Source: Sacculina carcini (taxonomy: Eukaryota > Arthropoda > Thecostraca > Sacculinidae). Taken from it: a DNA stretch of 64,000 bases. The notes beneath the pieces are model-generated. The model made no database searches. It saw only the letters and a list, made by a program, of their open reading frames with translations, and was not told the DNA's origin. Below, piece after piece: positions 38,392-53,253 of this stretch (positions within the stretch are counted from its first letter, which is position 1; each line of letters starts with the position of its first letter). The DNA lies in NCBI GenBank assembly GCA_916048095.2, contig OU696593.1, positions 2,910,001 to 2,974,000 of the forward strand. Direction: 5' to 3'. Both the position numbers and the translations under genes were made by a program.

Positions 38392-41270
38392 CCCGCCCGT
38401 TGTGCGGAGCAATTCATACAATAAAATTCATATCAAATCCATAAAATATAATGAATACAAATTGAAAACCAAAAAATGTAACCTATAAATATCTTAACCA
38501 ATATAAAAGTCTGAATTTGAATATTTTTGTTCTTATTTTGACAAATATTATCCCTCAACCCGCCTGATATATAAATCTGCCCGTCGTGTGGTATAATTCA
38601 GAACACAAACACGAAACAAACAATGAAAGATGATGAAATCTTTTCATCAGAATGTTTCCAAACTATATTTATTACTTAACATCATTCCCCAATATCATTT
38701 GCTTAAGTACTATTTCACTTTTACCGCTATAATATTTATTGTTAAAATTTATATATTTTCCGCTATCATTAAAACCCAATATAACCTGAGTCAAACCTAC
38801 CCAACCCAACCCAACCATCCAATCTTGACCGCTCTCAGCCTAGTCTGAGGTGATTTAACTTATTAGTTTGTGATCACAAAATATACTGATGCGATCATAA
38901 TTTGTAATCAGAAGACTGAGATTATCTACCCCAGGGGTCCCAAACACGCGGCCCACCAATACTTTTCTCTCAACCCGCCAATATAGTATCGGGACCAAAC
39001 TTTAAGGTAGCTAAATTCACATTTGTTGCATAATGCGATATAATTTTACACCATTATCATATTATCTCATAATTCCCGGTTAATGCTTCCACTAATGCAT
39101 CATATTCATACAGTTGTTATTTTTTGGATTACATCGATAATGCAGCCCTTGATATTACAGCCGATATTATATTATGCATTCTATATTCTGCTACGTATTA
39201 TTCCTAATACATATATCATCAGATCGCAAAATATATTTAAAGGTTCACATCATTCTCCAAAATCATTTGCTTAAGAGCTATTCTACTTTTATCGCTAGAA
39301 TATTTACTGCTAGCAAAATATCATATACCTCGCTATCATTTAAACCCACTCTTTATAGATACATTTAATTCGCCCGTCGTGCGGAACAGTTCATAAAATA
39401 TAATTAATATTCAATTAATAAAAAAATTAGTGCAAATTGAAAAAGAAAAACAAACCCACAGGAAAGTTATAGCTAATCTAAAAGTCTAAATGTGAAATTT
39501 ATGTTTCAATTTAGAAAACATGTTTTTCCACAACACTATCAAAACAATGCAACCTTCTGTCATCTCTATAATTCCAGGTTAATGCTTCCGCTAAAACAGC
39601 ATAAGTTGGCATTACATGATATTGCAACCCATATCCTTATGCAACTTATGCTTATGCAACTTGAAATTAAAACAATTAAATTACACAGTTAAATTCAGTA
39701 GTTTACTTTGTTCCCAATAGCATTTTACCCGCCCGTCGTGCGGAACGTTATTGAGGACAATAAAGCCTTTATATTCAGTAGAGTGTAGCATTAATTAAAC
39801 TGTACGCAATAAAACCACACCATCCATGCTTGGAGATAATATGATGCATTCTTAATTGTGATTGGGCTTCAGTGAAATTTAATCGGTGTATATTCCTGTG
39901 TAATCGCAAGTGCGCATAATAGCTGTCAAATTGGCAATATGTCCTTTTGACTTTACACCGCCGTAACTTCCTTCAGATACCCTTTGGAAAATTACAAGTT
40001 ATACCGTATTGTAGAAAACAAAATTTCTAGCACGATGGTATAATTAATTTTAATGTATGACAAATAGTTCCTGAGAAATGGGTATAAAAATGAATAAATT
40101 GTAGTCACCCGGTGTTCAAGTGTAATTTTGGATGTATTTGAGAATTTTGCCAATTTTACACGTTTTTTGTATCATTTGTGGGTATAAATTATACATTTTC
40201 TTGTAGAACACAAAATTCTCTACACAGTAGTATATTCCTGTGTAATCGCAAGTGCGCATAATAGCTGTCAAATTGGCAATATGTCCATTTGACTTTACAC
40301 CGCCGTAACTTCCTTCAGATACACTTTGGAAAATTAAGAATTATACCGCATTGTAGAAAACAAACTTTCCAGCACAATGGTATAATTTATTTTTATGTGT
40401 AACAAATAGTTCTTGAGAAATAGGTAAAAAAATGAATTAATTTTAGTCGCACGGTGTTCAAGTGTAATTTTGGATGTATTTGAGAATTTTTCGAATTTTA
40501 CACGTTTTTTGTATCATTTGTGGGTATAAATTATAGCGTTTCTTGTAGAACACAAAATTTTCTACACAATAGTATAATTTTTATAACTGTAACTCTGCTG
40601 GTTTAAGAGGAATAGATAGCGGAATATTGACCAAAATATTCGCGTTTTTTAGTGCCTTTTTGACTTTGTCATTTTGACTTCACACCGCCGTAACTTTTTC
40701 TTAATACGCTCTGGAAAATTAAAATTTATACCGTGCTGTAGAAAACAAAATTCCCAGCATGATGGTAATATTTATTTAGATGTGTGATGTTTAGTTGCTG
40801 AGAAATAGAGAAAAAAGTCCAGAAAATCGGACGCGTCGAGCTTAAATATAATTTTGAATGTAGACTGAAATTTTGTCATTTTTACATATTTTATATTTAA
40901 TTTTTGGATATTAATTTTAGCCTATCTTGTAGAACAGAAAATTCTCTACACAGTGGTATAATCTGTTTGGCTGTACCATTTCTGGTTTATGAGGAGTAGA
41001 TGGCAGAGCATTGACCACAATTTTCGCATTTTTCAGGGTTCATTTTGTCTTTTCACCGCTATAACTTTTTTTGATTTCATTTTTGAAATTTAAAATTTAA
41101 TCTAAAGTGTAGAAAAGAAAATTTCCAACGTGATGGTATAAATTGTTAGCGGGTAGGCTGAGTGGTGGCCGAATAATAGCTGATAGAAAATGGACCAAGG
41201 AGGGTCGAACACACACACAGACACACACACACACACACAGACACACAGAGGATCTCTTTTATATATATAG
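38392..41270 (+). repeat. Core unit C8 (B lineage, short form, 2,879 bp)
   Basis: It starts with the seam box CCCGCCCGTTGTGCGGAGC. B-lineage head, but TTTATTGTT where C3, C4 and C6 have TTTGTTGTT. hAT-like end at 38932; CA/CAGA tract at about 41210-41249. The 3' half groups with C6 and C11. Confidence 0.92.
39852..41149 (+). repeat. Internal minisatellite of C8, 1,298-bp class
   Basis: One 342-bp unit and the 63-bp step are missing, as in C6. It is one base longer than C6, in an A-run near 40426. Confidence 0.88.
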
Positions 41271-41274
41271 ATAT

Positions 41275-41888
41275 AGCATTAAAAACCCGCCCGTTTTGCG
41301 GAGCAATTCATAACATGAAATTCATATTCAATTCATAAAAAAATATGGAAAAATAAAAATGAAATAGGGTACACTCATAAAAATATTAATCAATTGAAAA
41401 TTATAAGTTTAATTATTTTTATTTCGACAAAATATTTCCCCTCAGTGCGCCTGAGTCATTTTTAAGCCCGCCCGTCGTGCTGAATAATTCAGAACTCGAA
41501 CACGATCCGTTCTGCATCTTGAAGTCAAATCCATTGGTTTTGTGCATGGATTAATTCTACAGGGTAAATTTAACGTTCTATGGTCTATAGTTGCTGACCG
41601 CGGAGCATTTTTATTATAAAAAAAACCTTTTTTTAAATGAACCATTTGAAAAAATGAACTAAAAAATGGAAACACTTTTTTTAAACCCGCCCGTCGTGCG
41701 GAACAATTCATACAATACAATTCATATTTGAAGTCAAATCCATTGGTTTTGTGTATGGATTAATTCTACAGGGGAAATTGAACGTTCTATTGTCTATAGT
41801 TGCTGCCCGCGGAACATTTTTATTTGTAAAAAAAAACCTTTTTTTAAATGAACCATTTGAAAAAATGATCTAAAAACACTTTTTTAAA
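41275..41888 (+). repeat. Module N' (614 bp), leading into core C9
   Basis: N with an internal direct duplication of about 200 bp: the stretch from TTGAAGTCAAATCCATTGG (about 41519) to the poly-A/T run is repeated from about 41729. The first repeat is the more diverged (TGTGCATGG, GACCGCGGAGC). The head box is CCCGCCCGTTTTGCGG. Confidence 0.87.
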
Positions 41889-44800
41889 CCCACCCGTCGT
41901 GCGGAACAATTCATACAATAAAATTCATATCAAATCCATAAAATATAATTAATACAAATTGAAAACCAAAAAATGTAACGTATAAATATCTTAACCAATA
42001 GAAAAGTCTGAATGTGAATATTTTTGTTCTTATTTTGACAAATATTATCCCTCAACCCGCCTGATATATAAATCTGCCCGTCGTGTGGTATAATTCAGAA
42101 CACAAACACGAAACAAACAATGAAAGATGATGAAATCTTTTCATCAGAATGTTTCCAAACTATATTTATTACTTATCATCATTCCCCAATATCATTTGCT
42201 GAAGTACTATTTCACTTTTACCGCTATAATATTTATTGTTAAAATTTATATATTTTCCGCTATCATTAAAACCCAATATAACCTGAGTCAAACCTACCCA
42301 ACCCAACCCAACCATTCAATCTTGACCGCTCTCAGCCTAGTCTGAGGTGATTTAACTTATTAGTTTGTGATCACAAAATATACTGATGCGATCATAATTT
42401 GTAATCAGAAGACTGAGATTATCTACCCCAGGGGTCCCAAACACGCGGCCCACCAATACTTTTCTCTCAACCCGCCAATATAGTATCGGGACCAAACTGT
42501 AAGGTAGCTAAATTCACATTTGTTGCATAATGCGATATAATTTTACACCATTATCATATTATCTCATAATTCCCGGTTAATGCTTCCACTAATGCATCAT
42601 ATTCATACAGTTGTTATTTTTTGGATTACATCGATAATGCAGCCCTTGATATTACAGCCGATATTATATTATGCAATCTATATTCTGCTACGTATTATTC
42701 CTAATACATATATCATCAGATCGCAAAATATATTTAAAGGTTCACATCATTCTCCAAAATCATTTGCTTAAGAGCTATTCTACTTTTATCGCTAGAATAT
42801 TTACTGCTAGCAAAATATCATATACCTCGCTATCATTTAAACCCACTCTTTATAGATACATTTAATTCGCCCGTCGTGCGGAACAGTTCATAAAATATAA
42901 TTAATATTCAATTCATAAAAAAATTAGTGCAAATTGAAAAAGAAAAACAAACCCACAGGAAAGTTATAGCTAATCTAAAAGTCTAAATGTGAAATTTATG
43001 TTTCAATTTAGAAAACATGTTTTTCCACAACACTATCAAAACAATGCAACCTTCTGTCATCTCTATAATTCCAGGTTAATGCTTCCGCTAAAACAGCATA
43101 AGTTGGCATTACATGATATTGCAACCCATATCCTTATGCAACTTATGCTTATGCAACTTGAAATTAAACCAATTAAATTACACAGTTAAATTCAGTAGTT
43201 TACTTTGTTCCCAATAGCATTTTACCCGCCCGTCGTGCGGAACGTTATTGAGGACAATAAAGCCTTTATATTCAGTAGAGTGTAGCATTAATTAAACTGT
43301 ACGCAATAAAACCACACCATCCATGCTTGGAGATAATATGATGCATTCTTAATTGTGATTGGGCTTCAGTGAAATTTAATCGGTGTATATTCCTGTGTAA
43401 TCGCAAGTGCGCATAATAGCTGTCAAATTGGCAATATGTCCTTTTGACTTTACACCGCCGTAACTTCCTTCAGATACCCTTTGGAAAATTACAAATTATA
43501 CCGTATTGTAGAAGAAAAGATTTCTAGAACGATGGTATAATTTATTTTTATGTGTAACAAATAGTTACTGAGAAATAGTAGAAAAATGAATTAATTTTAG
43601 TCGCCCTGTGTTCAAGTGTAATTTTGGATGTATTTGAGAATTTTGCCAATTTTACACGTTTTTTGTATCATTTGTGGGTATAAATTATAGCTTATCTTGT
43701 AGAACACAAAATTCTCTACACAGTAGTATATTCCTGTGTAATCGCAAGTGCGTAAATTGTGATTGGACTTCAGTGAAATTTAATCAGTGTATATTCATGT
43801 GTAATCGCAAGTACGCATAATAGCTGTCAAATTGGCAACATGACATTTTGACTTTACACCGTCGTAACTTCGTTCAGATACACTTTGGAAAATTAATAAT
43901 TATACCGTACTGTAGGAAACAAAATTTCTAGCACGATGGTATAATTAATTTTAATGTATGACAAATAGTTCCTGAGAAATGGGTATAAAAATGAATAAAT
44001 TGTAGTCACCCGGTGTTCAAGTGTAATTTTGGATGTATTTGAGAATTTTGCCAATTTTACACGTTTTTTGTATCATTTGTGGGTATAAATTACACCTTTT
44101 CTTGTAGAACACAAAATTCTCTACACAGTAGTATATTCCTGTGTAATCGCAAGTGCGCATAATAGCTGTCAAATTGGCAATATGTCCTTTTGACTTTACA
44201 CCGCCGTCACTTCCTTCAGATACACTTTGGAAAATTAAGAATTATACCGCATTTAAAAAAATAAAATTTCCAGCACGATGATATAATTTATTTTAATGTG
44301 TGACAAATAGTTCCTGAGAAATAGGTAGAAAAATGAATTAATTTAGGCGCCCGGTGATCAAGTGTAATTTTGGATGTATTTGACAATTTTGCCAATTTTA
44401 CACATTTTTTGTATCATTTGTGGGTATAAATTATAACTTTTCTTGTAGAACACAAAATTATCTACACAATAGTATAATTTTTATAGCTGTACCATTGCTG
44501 GTTTATGAGGAATAGATAGGGGAATATTTACCAAAACATTCACGGTTTCCAGTGCTAATTTTGCATTTTTGACTTTGTCATTTTGACTTCACACCGCCGT
44601 AACTTTTTTTCAATACACTTTGGAAAATTAAAAATTATACCGTGTTGTAGCAAACAAAATTCCCAGCATGATGGTATTAATTATTTAGTTGTGTGATAAT
44701 TAGTTTTTGATACATAGAGAAAAAAGTATAGAAAATCGGACGCGTGGAGTATAAATATAATTTTGAATATAGATTGAAATTTTGTCATGTTTACATCTTT

Positions 44801-45175
44801 TATGTTCTATTTTTGGATATGAATTATAACCTATCTTGTAGAACAGAAAATTCTCTACACAGTGGTATAATCTGTTTGGCTGTACCATTTCTGGTTTATG
44901 AGGAGTAGATGGCAGAGCATTGACCACAATTTTCGCATTTTTCAGGATTCATTTTGTCTTTTCACCGCTATAACTTTTTTTGATTTCATTTTTGAAATTT
45001 AAAATTTAATCTAAAGTGTAGACAAGAAAATTTCCAACGTGATGGTATAAATTGTTAGCGGGTAGGCTGAGTGGTGGCTGAATAATAGCTGATAGAAAAT
45101 GGACCAAGGAGGGTCGAACACACACACAGACACACACACACACACACACACAGAGGATCTCTTTTATATATATAG
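41889..45175 (+). repeat. Core unit C9 (C lineage, 3,287 bp)
   Basis: C-lineage markers: AATGTAACGTATAAATATC, GAAAAGTCTGAATGTG, ACTTATCATCATTCC and TTTGCTGAAGTAC. hAT-like end at 42429; CA tract at about 45119-45152, interrupted near its start. Confidence 0.92.
43349..45058 (+). repeat. Internal minisatellite of C9, 1,710-bp class
   Basis: It has the 63-bp step, with variants TCGCCCTGTG and ACACCGTCGTAACTTCG that are shared only with C12. Confidence 0.88.
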
Positions 45176-45487
45176 ATATACCATTGAACCTGCGCAATTA
45201 TGTCACCTCATATTCAAGCATACATACACAGACAGACAGATAATTTCTTCTTTATGTATATATATATGGCATTAATACCCGCCCGTTGTGCGGAGCAATT
45301 CATACAATCAAGCAAATCATGAACCATTTGAAAAAAATGAACTAAAAACACTTTTTTTTAAACCCACCCGTCGTGCGGAACAATTCATACAATAAAATTC
45401 ATATCAAATCCATAAAATATAATGAATACAAATTGAAAAGAAAAAAATGTAAGCTATAAATATCTTGACCAATAGAAAAGTCTAAAT
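45176..45487 (+). repeat. Module Q, copy 5
   Basis: Matches 33829-34137 but is attached directly to the tail of a core (C9) instead of to P. This seam (TATAGATATACCATTGAACC) marks the junction of the 11.36 kb tandem duplication. Confidence 0.85.
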
Positions 45488-46111
45488 GCCCGCGGGACAT
45501 TTTTATTTCATAAAAATGAGCCATTGCTTCGTTTGCGTTTGAAGCCCCTGGTCATTGAACCAGCGAACCATGAACCAGCGCAATTATGTCACCTCATATT
45601 CAAGCATACATACACAGACAGACAGATAATTTCTTCTTTATGTATATATATAGCATTAAAACCGCATTAAAACCCGCCCGTTGTGCGGAACAATTCATAA
45701 AAATATTGCAAATTAAAAATAAATAAGGCAAACTCATGAAGACCTTAATCAATTAAAAAGTCTAAATTTCATTATTTTTAATTTTATTTTGACAAAATAT
45801 TTTCACTCAACCCGCCTCATATTTAAACCCGCCCGACGTGAGGAAAAATTCAGAACTCGAACACCATCCGTTCTGGTTCTTGAAGTCAAATCCATTAGTT
45901 TTGTATATGAATTCATTCTATACGGTGAAATTGAACGTTTTATTGCTGCCCGCGGGACATTTTTATTTCATAAAAATGAGCCATCGCTTCGTTTGCGTTT
46001 GAAGTCCCTGATAATTGAACCAGCGAACCATGAGCCAGCGCAATTATGTCACCTCATATTCAAGCATACATACACAGACAGACAGATAATTTCTTCTTTA
46101 TGTATATATAT
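45488..46111 (+). repeat. M fragment (45488-45651) plus M unit (45652-46111)
   Basis: Same as 34138-34761. Confidence 0.88.
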
Positions 46112-46514
46112 AGCATTAAAACCCGCCAGTTGTGCGGAGCAATTCATAACATGAAATTCATATTCAATTCATAAAAAATATGGAAAAATAAAAATGAAAT
46201 AGGGTACACTCATAAAAATATTAATCAATTGAAAATTATAAGTTTAATTATTTTTATTTCGACACAATATTTCCCCTCAGTCCGCCTGAGTCATTTTTAA
46301 ACCCGCCCGTCGTGCTGAATAATTCAGAACTCGAACACGATCCGTTCTGCATCTTGAAGTCAAATCCATTGGTTTTGTGTATGGATTAATTCTACAGGGT
46401 AAATTGAACGTTCTATTGTCTATAGTTGCTGCCCGCGGAACATTTTTATTTAAAAAAAAAAACCTTTTTTTAAATGAACCATTTGAAAAAATGATCTAAA
46501 AACACTTTTTTAAA
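46112..46514 (+). repeat. Module N, leading into core C10
   Basis: Same as 34762-35164, including the CCCGCCAGTTGTGCGG head box. Confidence 0.88.
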
Positions 46515-49500
46515 CCCACCCGTCGTGCGGAACAATTCATACAATAAAATTCATATCAAATCCATAAAATATAATGAATACAAATTGAAAAGCAAAAAAT
46601 GTAACCTATAAATATCTTAACCAATAGAAAAGTCTAAATGTGAATATTTTTGTTCTTATTTTGACAAATATTATCCCTCAACCCGCCTGATATATAAATC
46701 TGCCCGTCGTGTGGTATAATTCAGAACACAAACACGAAAAAAACAATGAAAGATGATGAAATCTTTTCATCAGACTGTTTCCAAACTATATTTATTACTT
46801 AACATCATTCCCCAATATCATTTGCTTAAGTACTATTTCACTTTTACCGCTATAATATTTATTGTTAAAATTTATATATTTTCCGCTATCATTAAAACCC
46901 AATATAACCTGAGTCAAACCTACCCAACCCAACCCAACCATTCAATCTTGACCGCTCTCAGCCTAGTCTGAGGTGATTTAACTTATTAGTTTGTGATCAC
47001 AAAATATACTGATGCGATCATAATTTGTAATCAGAAGACTGAGATTATCTACCCCAGGGGTCCCAAACACGCGGCCCACCAATACTTTTCTCTCAACCCG
47101 CCAATATAGTATCGGGACCAAACTGTAAGGTAGCTAAATTCACATTTGTTGCATAATGCGATATAATTTTACACCATTATCATATTATCTCATAATTCCC
47201 GGTTAATGCTTCCACTAATGCATCATATTCATACAGTTGTTATTTTTTGGATTACATCGATAATGCAGCCCTTGATATTACAGCCGATATTATATTATGC
47301 AATCTATATTCTGCTACGTATTATTCCTAATACATATATCATCAGATCGCAAAATATATTTAAAGGTTCACATCATTCTCCAAAATCATTTGCTTAAGAG
47401 CTATTCTACTTTTATCGCTAGAATATTTACTGCTAGCAAAATATCATATACCTCGCTATCATTTAAACCCACTCTTTATAGATACATTTAATTCGCCCGT
47501 CGTGCGGAACAGTTCATAAAATATAATTAATATTCAATTCATAAAAAAATTAGTGCAAATTGAAAAAGAAAAACAAACCCACAGGAAAGTTATAGCTAAT
47601 CTAAAAGTCTAAATGTGAAATTTATGTTTCAATTTAGAAAACATGTTTTTCCACAACACTATCAAAACAATGCAACCTTCTGTCATCTCTATAATTCCAG
47701 GTTAATGCTTCCGCTAAAACAGCATAATTTGGCATTACATGATATTGCAACCCATATCCTTATGCAACTTATGCTTATGCAACTTGAAATTAAACCAATT
47801 AAATTACACAGTTAAATTCAGTAGTTTACTTTGTTCCCAATAGCATTTTACCCGCCCGTCGTGCGGAACGTTATTGAGGACAATAAAGCCTTTATATTCA
47901 GTAGAGTGTAGCATTAATTAAACTGTACGCAATAAAACCACACCATCCATGCTTGGAGATAATATGATGCATTCTTAATTGTGATTGGGCTTCAGTGAAA
48001 TTTAATCGGTGTATATTCCTGTGTAATCGCAAGTGCGCATAATAGCTGTCAAATTGGCAATATGTCCTTTTGACTTTACACCGCCGTAACTTCCTTCAGA
48101 TACCCTTTGGAAAATTACAAATTATACCGTATTGTAGAAGAAAAGATTTCTAGAGCGATGGTATAATTTATTTTTATGTGTAACAAATAGTTACTGAGAA
48201 ATAGTAGAAAAATGAATTAATTTTAATCGCCCGGTGTTCAAGTGTAATTTTGGATGTATTTGAGAATTTTGCCAATTTTACACGTTTTTTGTATCATTTG
48301 TGGGTATAAATTATAGCTTTTCTTGTAGAACACAAAATTCTCTACACAGTAGTATATTCCTGTGTAATCGCAAGTGCGCATAATAGCTGTCAAATTGGCA
48401 ATATGTCCTTTTGACTTTACACCGGCGTAACTTCCTTCAGATACACTTTGGAAAATTAATAATTATACCGTACTGTAGGAAACAAAATTTCTAGCACGAT
48501 GGTATAATTAATTTTAATGTATGACAAATAGTTCCTGAGAAATGGGTATAAAAATGAATAAATTGTAGTCACCCGGTGTTCAAGTGTAATTTTGGATGTA
48601 TTTGAGAATTTTGCCAATTGTACACGTTGTTTGTATCATTTGTGGGTATAAATTACACCTTTTCTTGTAGAACACAAAATTCTCTACACAGTAGTATATT
48701 CCTGTGTAATCGCAAGTGCGCATAATAGCTGTCAAATTGGCAATATGTCCTTTTGACTTTACACCGCCGTAACTTCCTTCAGATACACTTTGGAAAATTA
48801 AGAATTATACCGCATTTAAAAAAATACAATTTCCAGCACGATGATATAATTTATTTTAATGTGTGACAAATAGTTCCTGAGAAATAGGTAGAAAAATGAA
48901 TTAATTTAGGCGCCCGGTGATCAAGTGTAATTTTGGATGTATTTGACAATTTTGCCAATTTTACACATTTTTTGTATCATTTGTGGGTATAAATTATAAC
49001 TTTTCTTGTAGAACACAAAATTATCTACACAATAGTATAATTTTTATAGCTGTACCATTGCTGGTTTATGAGGAATAGATAGGGGAATATTTACCAAAAC
49101 ATTCACGGTTTCCAGTGCTAATTTTGCATTTTTGACTTTGTCATTTTGACTTCACACCGCCGTAACTTTTTTTTAATACACTTTGGAAAATTAAAAATTA
49201 TACCGTGTTGTAGCAAACAAAATTCCCAGCATGATGGTATTATTTATTTAGTTGTGTGATAATTAGTTTTTGATACATAGAGAAAAAAGTATAGAAAATC
49301 GGACGCGTGGAGTATAAATATAATTTTGAATATAGATTGAAATTTTGTCATGTTTACATCTTTTATGTTCTATTTTTGGATATGAATTATAACCTATCTT
49401 GTAGAACAGAAAATTTTCTACACAGTGGTATAATCTGTTTGGCTGTACCATTTCTGGTTTATGAGGAGTAGATGGCAGAGCATTGACCACAATTTTCGCA

Positions 49501-49742
49501 TTTTTCAGGGTTCATTTTGTCTTTTCACCGCTATAACTTTTTTTGATTTCATTTTTGAAATTTAAAATTTAATCTAAAGTGTAGAAAAGAAAATTTCCAA
49601 CGTGATGGTATAAATTGTTAGCGGGTAGGCTGAGTGGTGGCCGAATAATAGCTGATAGAAAATGGACCAAGGAGGGTCGAACACACACACAGACACACAC
49701 ACACACACACAGACACACAGAGGATCTCTTTTATATATATAG
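46515..49742 (+). repeat. Core unit C10 (A lineage, 3,228 bp)
   Basis: A twin of C7 that retains the 15-bp ATGCTTATGCAACTT repeat near 47770. hAT-like end at 47055; CA/CAGA tract at about 49682-49720. Confidence 0.92.
47975..49621 (+). repeat. Internal minisatellite of C10, 1,647-bp class
   Basis: Same as C7, without the 63-bp step. Confidence 0.88.
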
Positions 49743-49756
49743 ATATAGCATTAAAA
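49743..49756. repeat. Direct core-to-core seam C10/C11
   Basis: A 14-base junction, copied from the C7/C8 seam in the 11.36 kb duplication. Confidence 0.9.
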
Positions 49757-52635
49757 CCCGCCCGTTGTGCGGAGCAATTCATACAATAAAATTCATATCA
49801 AATCCATAAAATATAATGAATACAAATTGAAAACCAAAAAATGTAACCTATAAATATCTTAACCAATATAAAAGTCTGAATTTGAATATTTTTGTTCTTA
49901 TTTTGACAAATATTATCCCTCAACCCGCCTGATATATAAATCTGCCCGTCGTGTGGTATAATTCAGAACACAAACACGAAACAAACAATGAAAGATGATG
50001 AAATCTTTTCATCAGAATGTTTCCAAACTATATTTATTACTTAACATCATTCCCCAATATCATTTGCTTAAGTACTATTTCACTTTTACCGCTATAATAT
50101 TTATTGTTAAAATTTATATATTTTCCGCTATCATTAAAACCCAATATAACCTGAGTCAAACCTACCCAACCCAACCCAACCATCCAATCTTGACCGCTCT
50201 CAGCCTAGTCTGAGGTGATTTAACTTATTAGTTTGTGATCACAAAATATACTGATGCGATCATAATTTGTAATCAGAAGACTGAGATTATCTACCCCAGG
50301 GGTCCCAAACACGCGGCCCACCAATACTTTTCTCTCAACCCGCCAATATAGTATCGGGACCAAACTTTAAGGTAGCTAAATTCACATTTGTTGCATAATG
50401 CGATATAATTTTACACCATTATCATATTATCTCATAATTCCCGGTTAATGCTTCCACTAATGCATCATATTCATACAGTTGTTATTTTTTGGATTACATC
50501 GATAATGCAGCCCTTGATATTACAGCCGATATTATATTATGCATTCTATATTCTGCTACGTATTATTCCTAATACATATATCATCAGATCGCAAAATATA
50601 TTTAAAGGTTCACATCATTCTCCAAAATCATTTGCTTAAGAGCTATTCTACTTTTATCGCTAGAATATTTACTGCTAGCAAAATATCATATACCTCGCTA
50701 TCATTTAAACCCACTCTTTATAGATACATTTAATTCGCCCGTCGTGCGGAACAGTTCATAAAATATAATTAATATTCAATTAATAAAAAAATTAGTGCAA
50801 ATTGAAAAAGAAAAACAAACCCACAGGAAAGTTATAGCTAATCTAAAAGTCTAAATGTGAAATTTATGTTTCAATTTAGAAAACATGTTTTTCCACAACA
50901 CTATCAAAACAATGCAACCTTCTGTCATCTCTATAATTCCAGGTTAATGCTTCCGCTAAAACAGCATAAGTTGGCATTACATGATATTGCAACCCATATC
51001 CTTATGCAACTTATGCTTATGCAACTTGAAATTAAAACAATTAAATTACACAGTTAAATTCAGTAGTTTACTTTGTTCCCAATAGCATTTTACCCGCCCG
51101 TCGTGCGGAACGTTATTGAGGACAATAAAGCCTTTATATTCAGTAGAGTGTAGCATTAATTAAACTGTACGCAATAAAACCACACCATCCATGCTTGGAG
51201 ATAATATGATGCATTCTTAATTGTGATTGGGCTTCAGTGAAATTTAATCGGTGTATATTCCTGTGTAATCGCAAGTGCGCATAATAGCTGTCAAATTGGC
51301 AATATGTCCTTTTGACTTTACACCGCCGTAACTTCCTTCAGATACCCTTTGGAAAATTACAAGTTATACCGTATTGTAGAAAACAAAATTTCTAGCACGA
51401 TGGTATAATTAATTTTAATGTATGACAAATAGTTCCTGAGAAATGGGTATAAAAATGAATAAATTGTAGTCACCCGGTGTTCAAGTGTAATTTTGGATGT
51501 ATTTGAGAATTTTGCCAATTTTACACGTTTTTTGTATCATTTGTGGGTATAAATTATACATTTTCTTGTAGAACACAAAATTCTCTACACAGTAGTATAT
51601 TCCTGTGTAATCGCAAGTGCGCATAATAGCTGTCAAATTGGCAATATGTCCATTTGACTTTACACCGCCGTAACTTCCTTCAGATACACTTTGGAAAATT
51701 AAGAATTATACCGCATTGTAGAAAACAAACTTTCCAGCACAATGGTATAATTTATTTTTATGTGTAACAAATAGTTCTTGAGAAATAGGTAAAAAAATGA
51801 ATTAATTTTAGTCGCACGGTGTTCAAGTGTAATTTTGGATGTATTTGAGAATTTTTCGAATTTTACACGTTTTTTGTATCATTTGTGGGTATAAATTATA
51901 GCGTTTCTTGTAGAACACAAAATTTTCTACACAATAGTATAATTTTTATAACTGTAACTCTGCTGGTTTAAGAGGAATAGATAGCGGAATATTGACCAAA
52001 ATATTCGCGTTTTTTAGTGCCTTTTTGACTTTGTCATTTTGACTTCACACCGCCGTAACTTTTTCTTAATACGCTCTGGAAAATTAAAATTTATACCGTG
52101 CTGTAGAAAACAAAATTCCCAGCATGATGGTAATATTTATTTAGATGTGTGATGTTTAGTTGCTGAGAAATAGAGAAAAAAGTCCAGAAAATCGGACGCG
52201 TCGAGCTTAAATATAATTTTGAATGTAGACTGAAATTTTGTCATTTTTACATATTTTATATTTAATTTTTGGATATTAATTTTAGCCTATCTTGTAGAAC
52301 AGAAAATTCTCTACACAGTGGTATAATCTGTTTGGCTGTACCATTTCTGGTTTATGAGGAGTAGATGGCAGAGCATTGACCACAATTTTCGCATTTTTCA
52401 GGGTTCATTTTGTCTTTTCACCGCTATAACTTTTTTTGATTTCATTTTTGAAATTTAAAATTTAATCTAAAGTGTAGAAAAGAAAATTTCCAACGTGATG
52501 GTATAAATTGTTAGCGGGTAGGCTGAGTGGTGGCCGAATAATAGCTGATAGAAAATGGACCAAGGAGGGTCGAACACACACACAGACACACACACACACA
52601 CACAGACACACAGAGGATCTCTTTTATATATATAG
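49757..52635 (+). repeat. Core unit C11 (B lineage, short form, 2,879 bp)
   Basis: A twin of C8. hAT-like end at 50297; CA/CAGA tract at about 52574-52613. Confidence 0.92.
51217..52514 (+). repeat. Internal minisatellite of C11, 1,298-bp class
   Basis: Same as C8. Confidence 0.88.
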
Positions 52636-52639
52636 ATAT

Positions 52640-53253
52640 AGCATTAAAAACCCGCCCGTTTTGCGGAGCAATTCATAACATGAAATTCATATTCAATTCA
52701 TAAAAAAATATGGAAAAATAAAAATGAAATAGGGTACACTCATAAAAATATTAATCAATTGAAAATTATAAGTTTAATTATTTTTATTTCGACAAAATAT
52801 TTCCCCTCAGTGCGCCTGAGTCATTTTTAAGCCCGCCCGTCGTGCTGAATAATTCAGAACTCGAACACGATCCGTTCTGCATCTTGAAGTCAAATCCATT
52901 GGTTTTGTGCATGGATTAATTCTACAGGGTAAATTTAACGTTCTATGGTCTATAGTTGCTGACCGCGGAGCATTTTTATTATAAAAAAAACCTTTTTTTA
53001 AATGAACCATTTGAAAAAATGAACTAAAAAATGGAAACACTTTTTTTAAACCCGCCCGTCGTGCGGAACAATTCATACAATACAATTCATATTTGAAGTC
53101 AAATCCATTGGTTTTGTGTATGGATTAATTCTACAGGGGAAATTGAACGTTCTATTGTCTATAGTTGCTGCCCGCGGAACATTTTTATTTGTAAAAAAAA
53201 AACTTTTTTTAAATGAACCATTTGAAAAAATGATCTAAAAACACTTTTTTAAA
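52640..53253 (+). repeat. Module N', leading into core C12
   Basis: Same as 41275-41888 except for one base at the end of the A-run near 53201. Confidence 0.88.
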
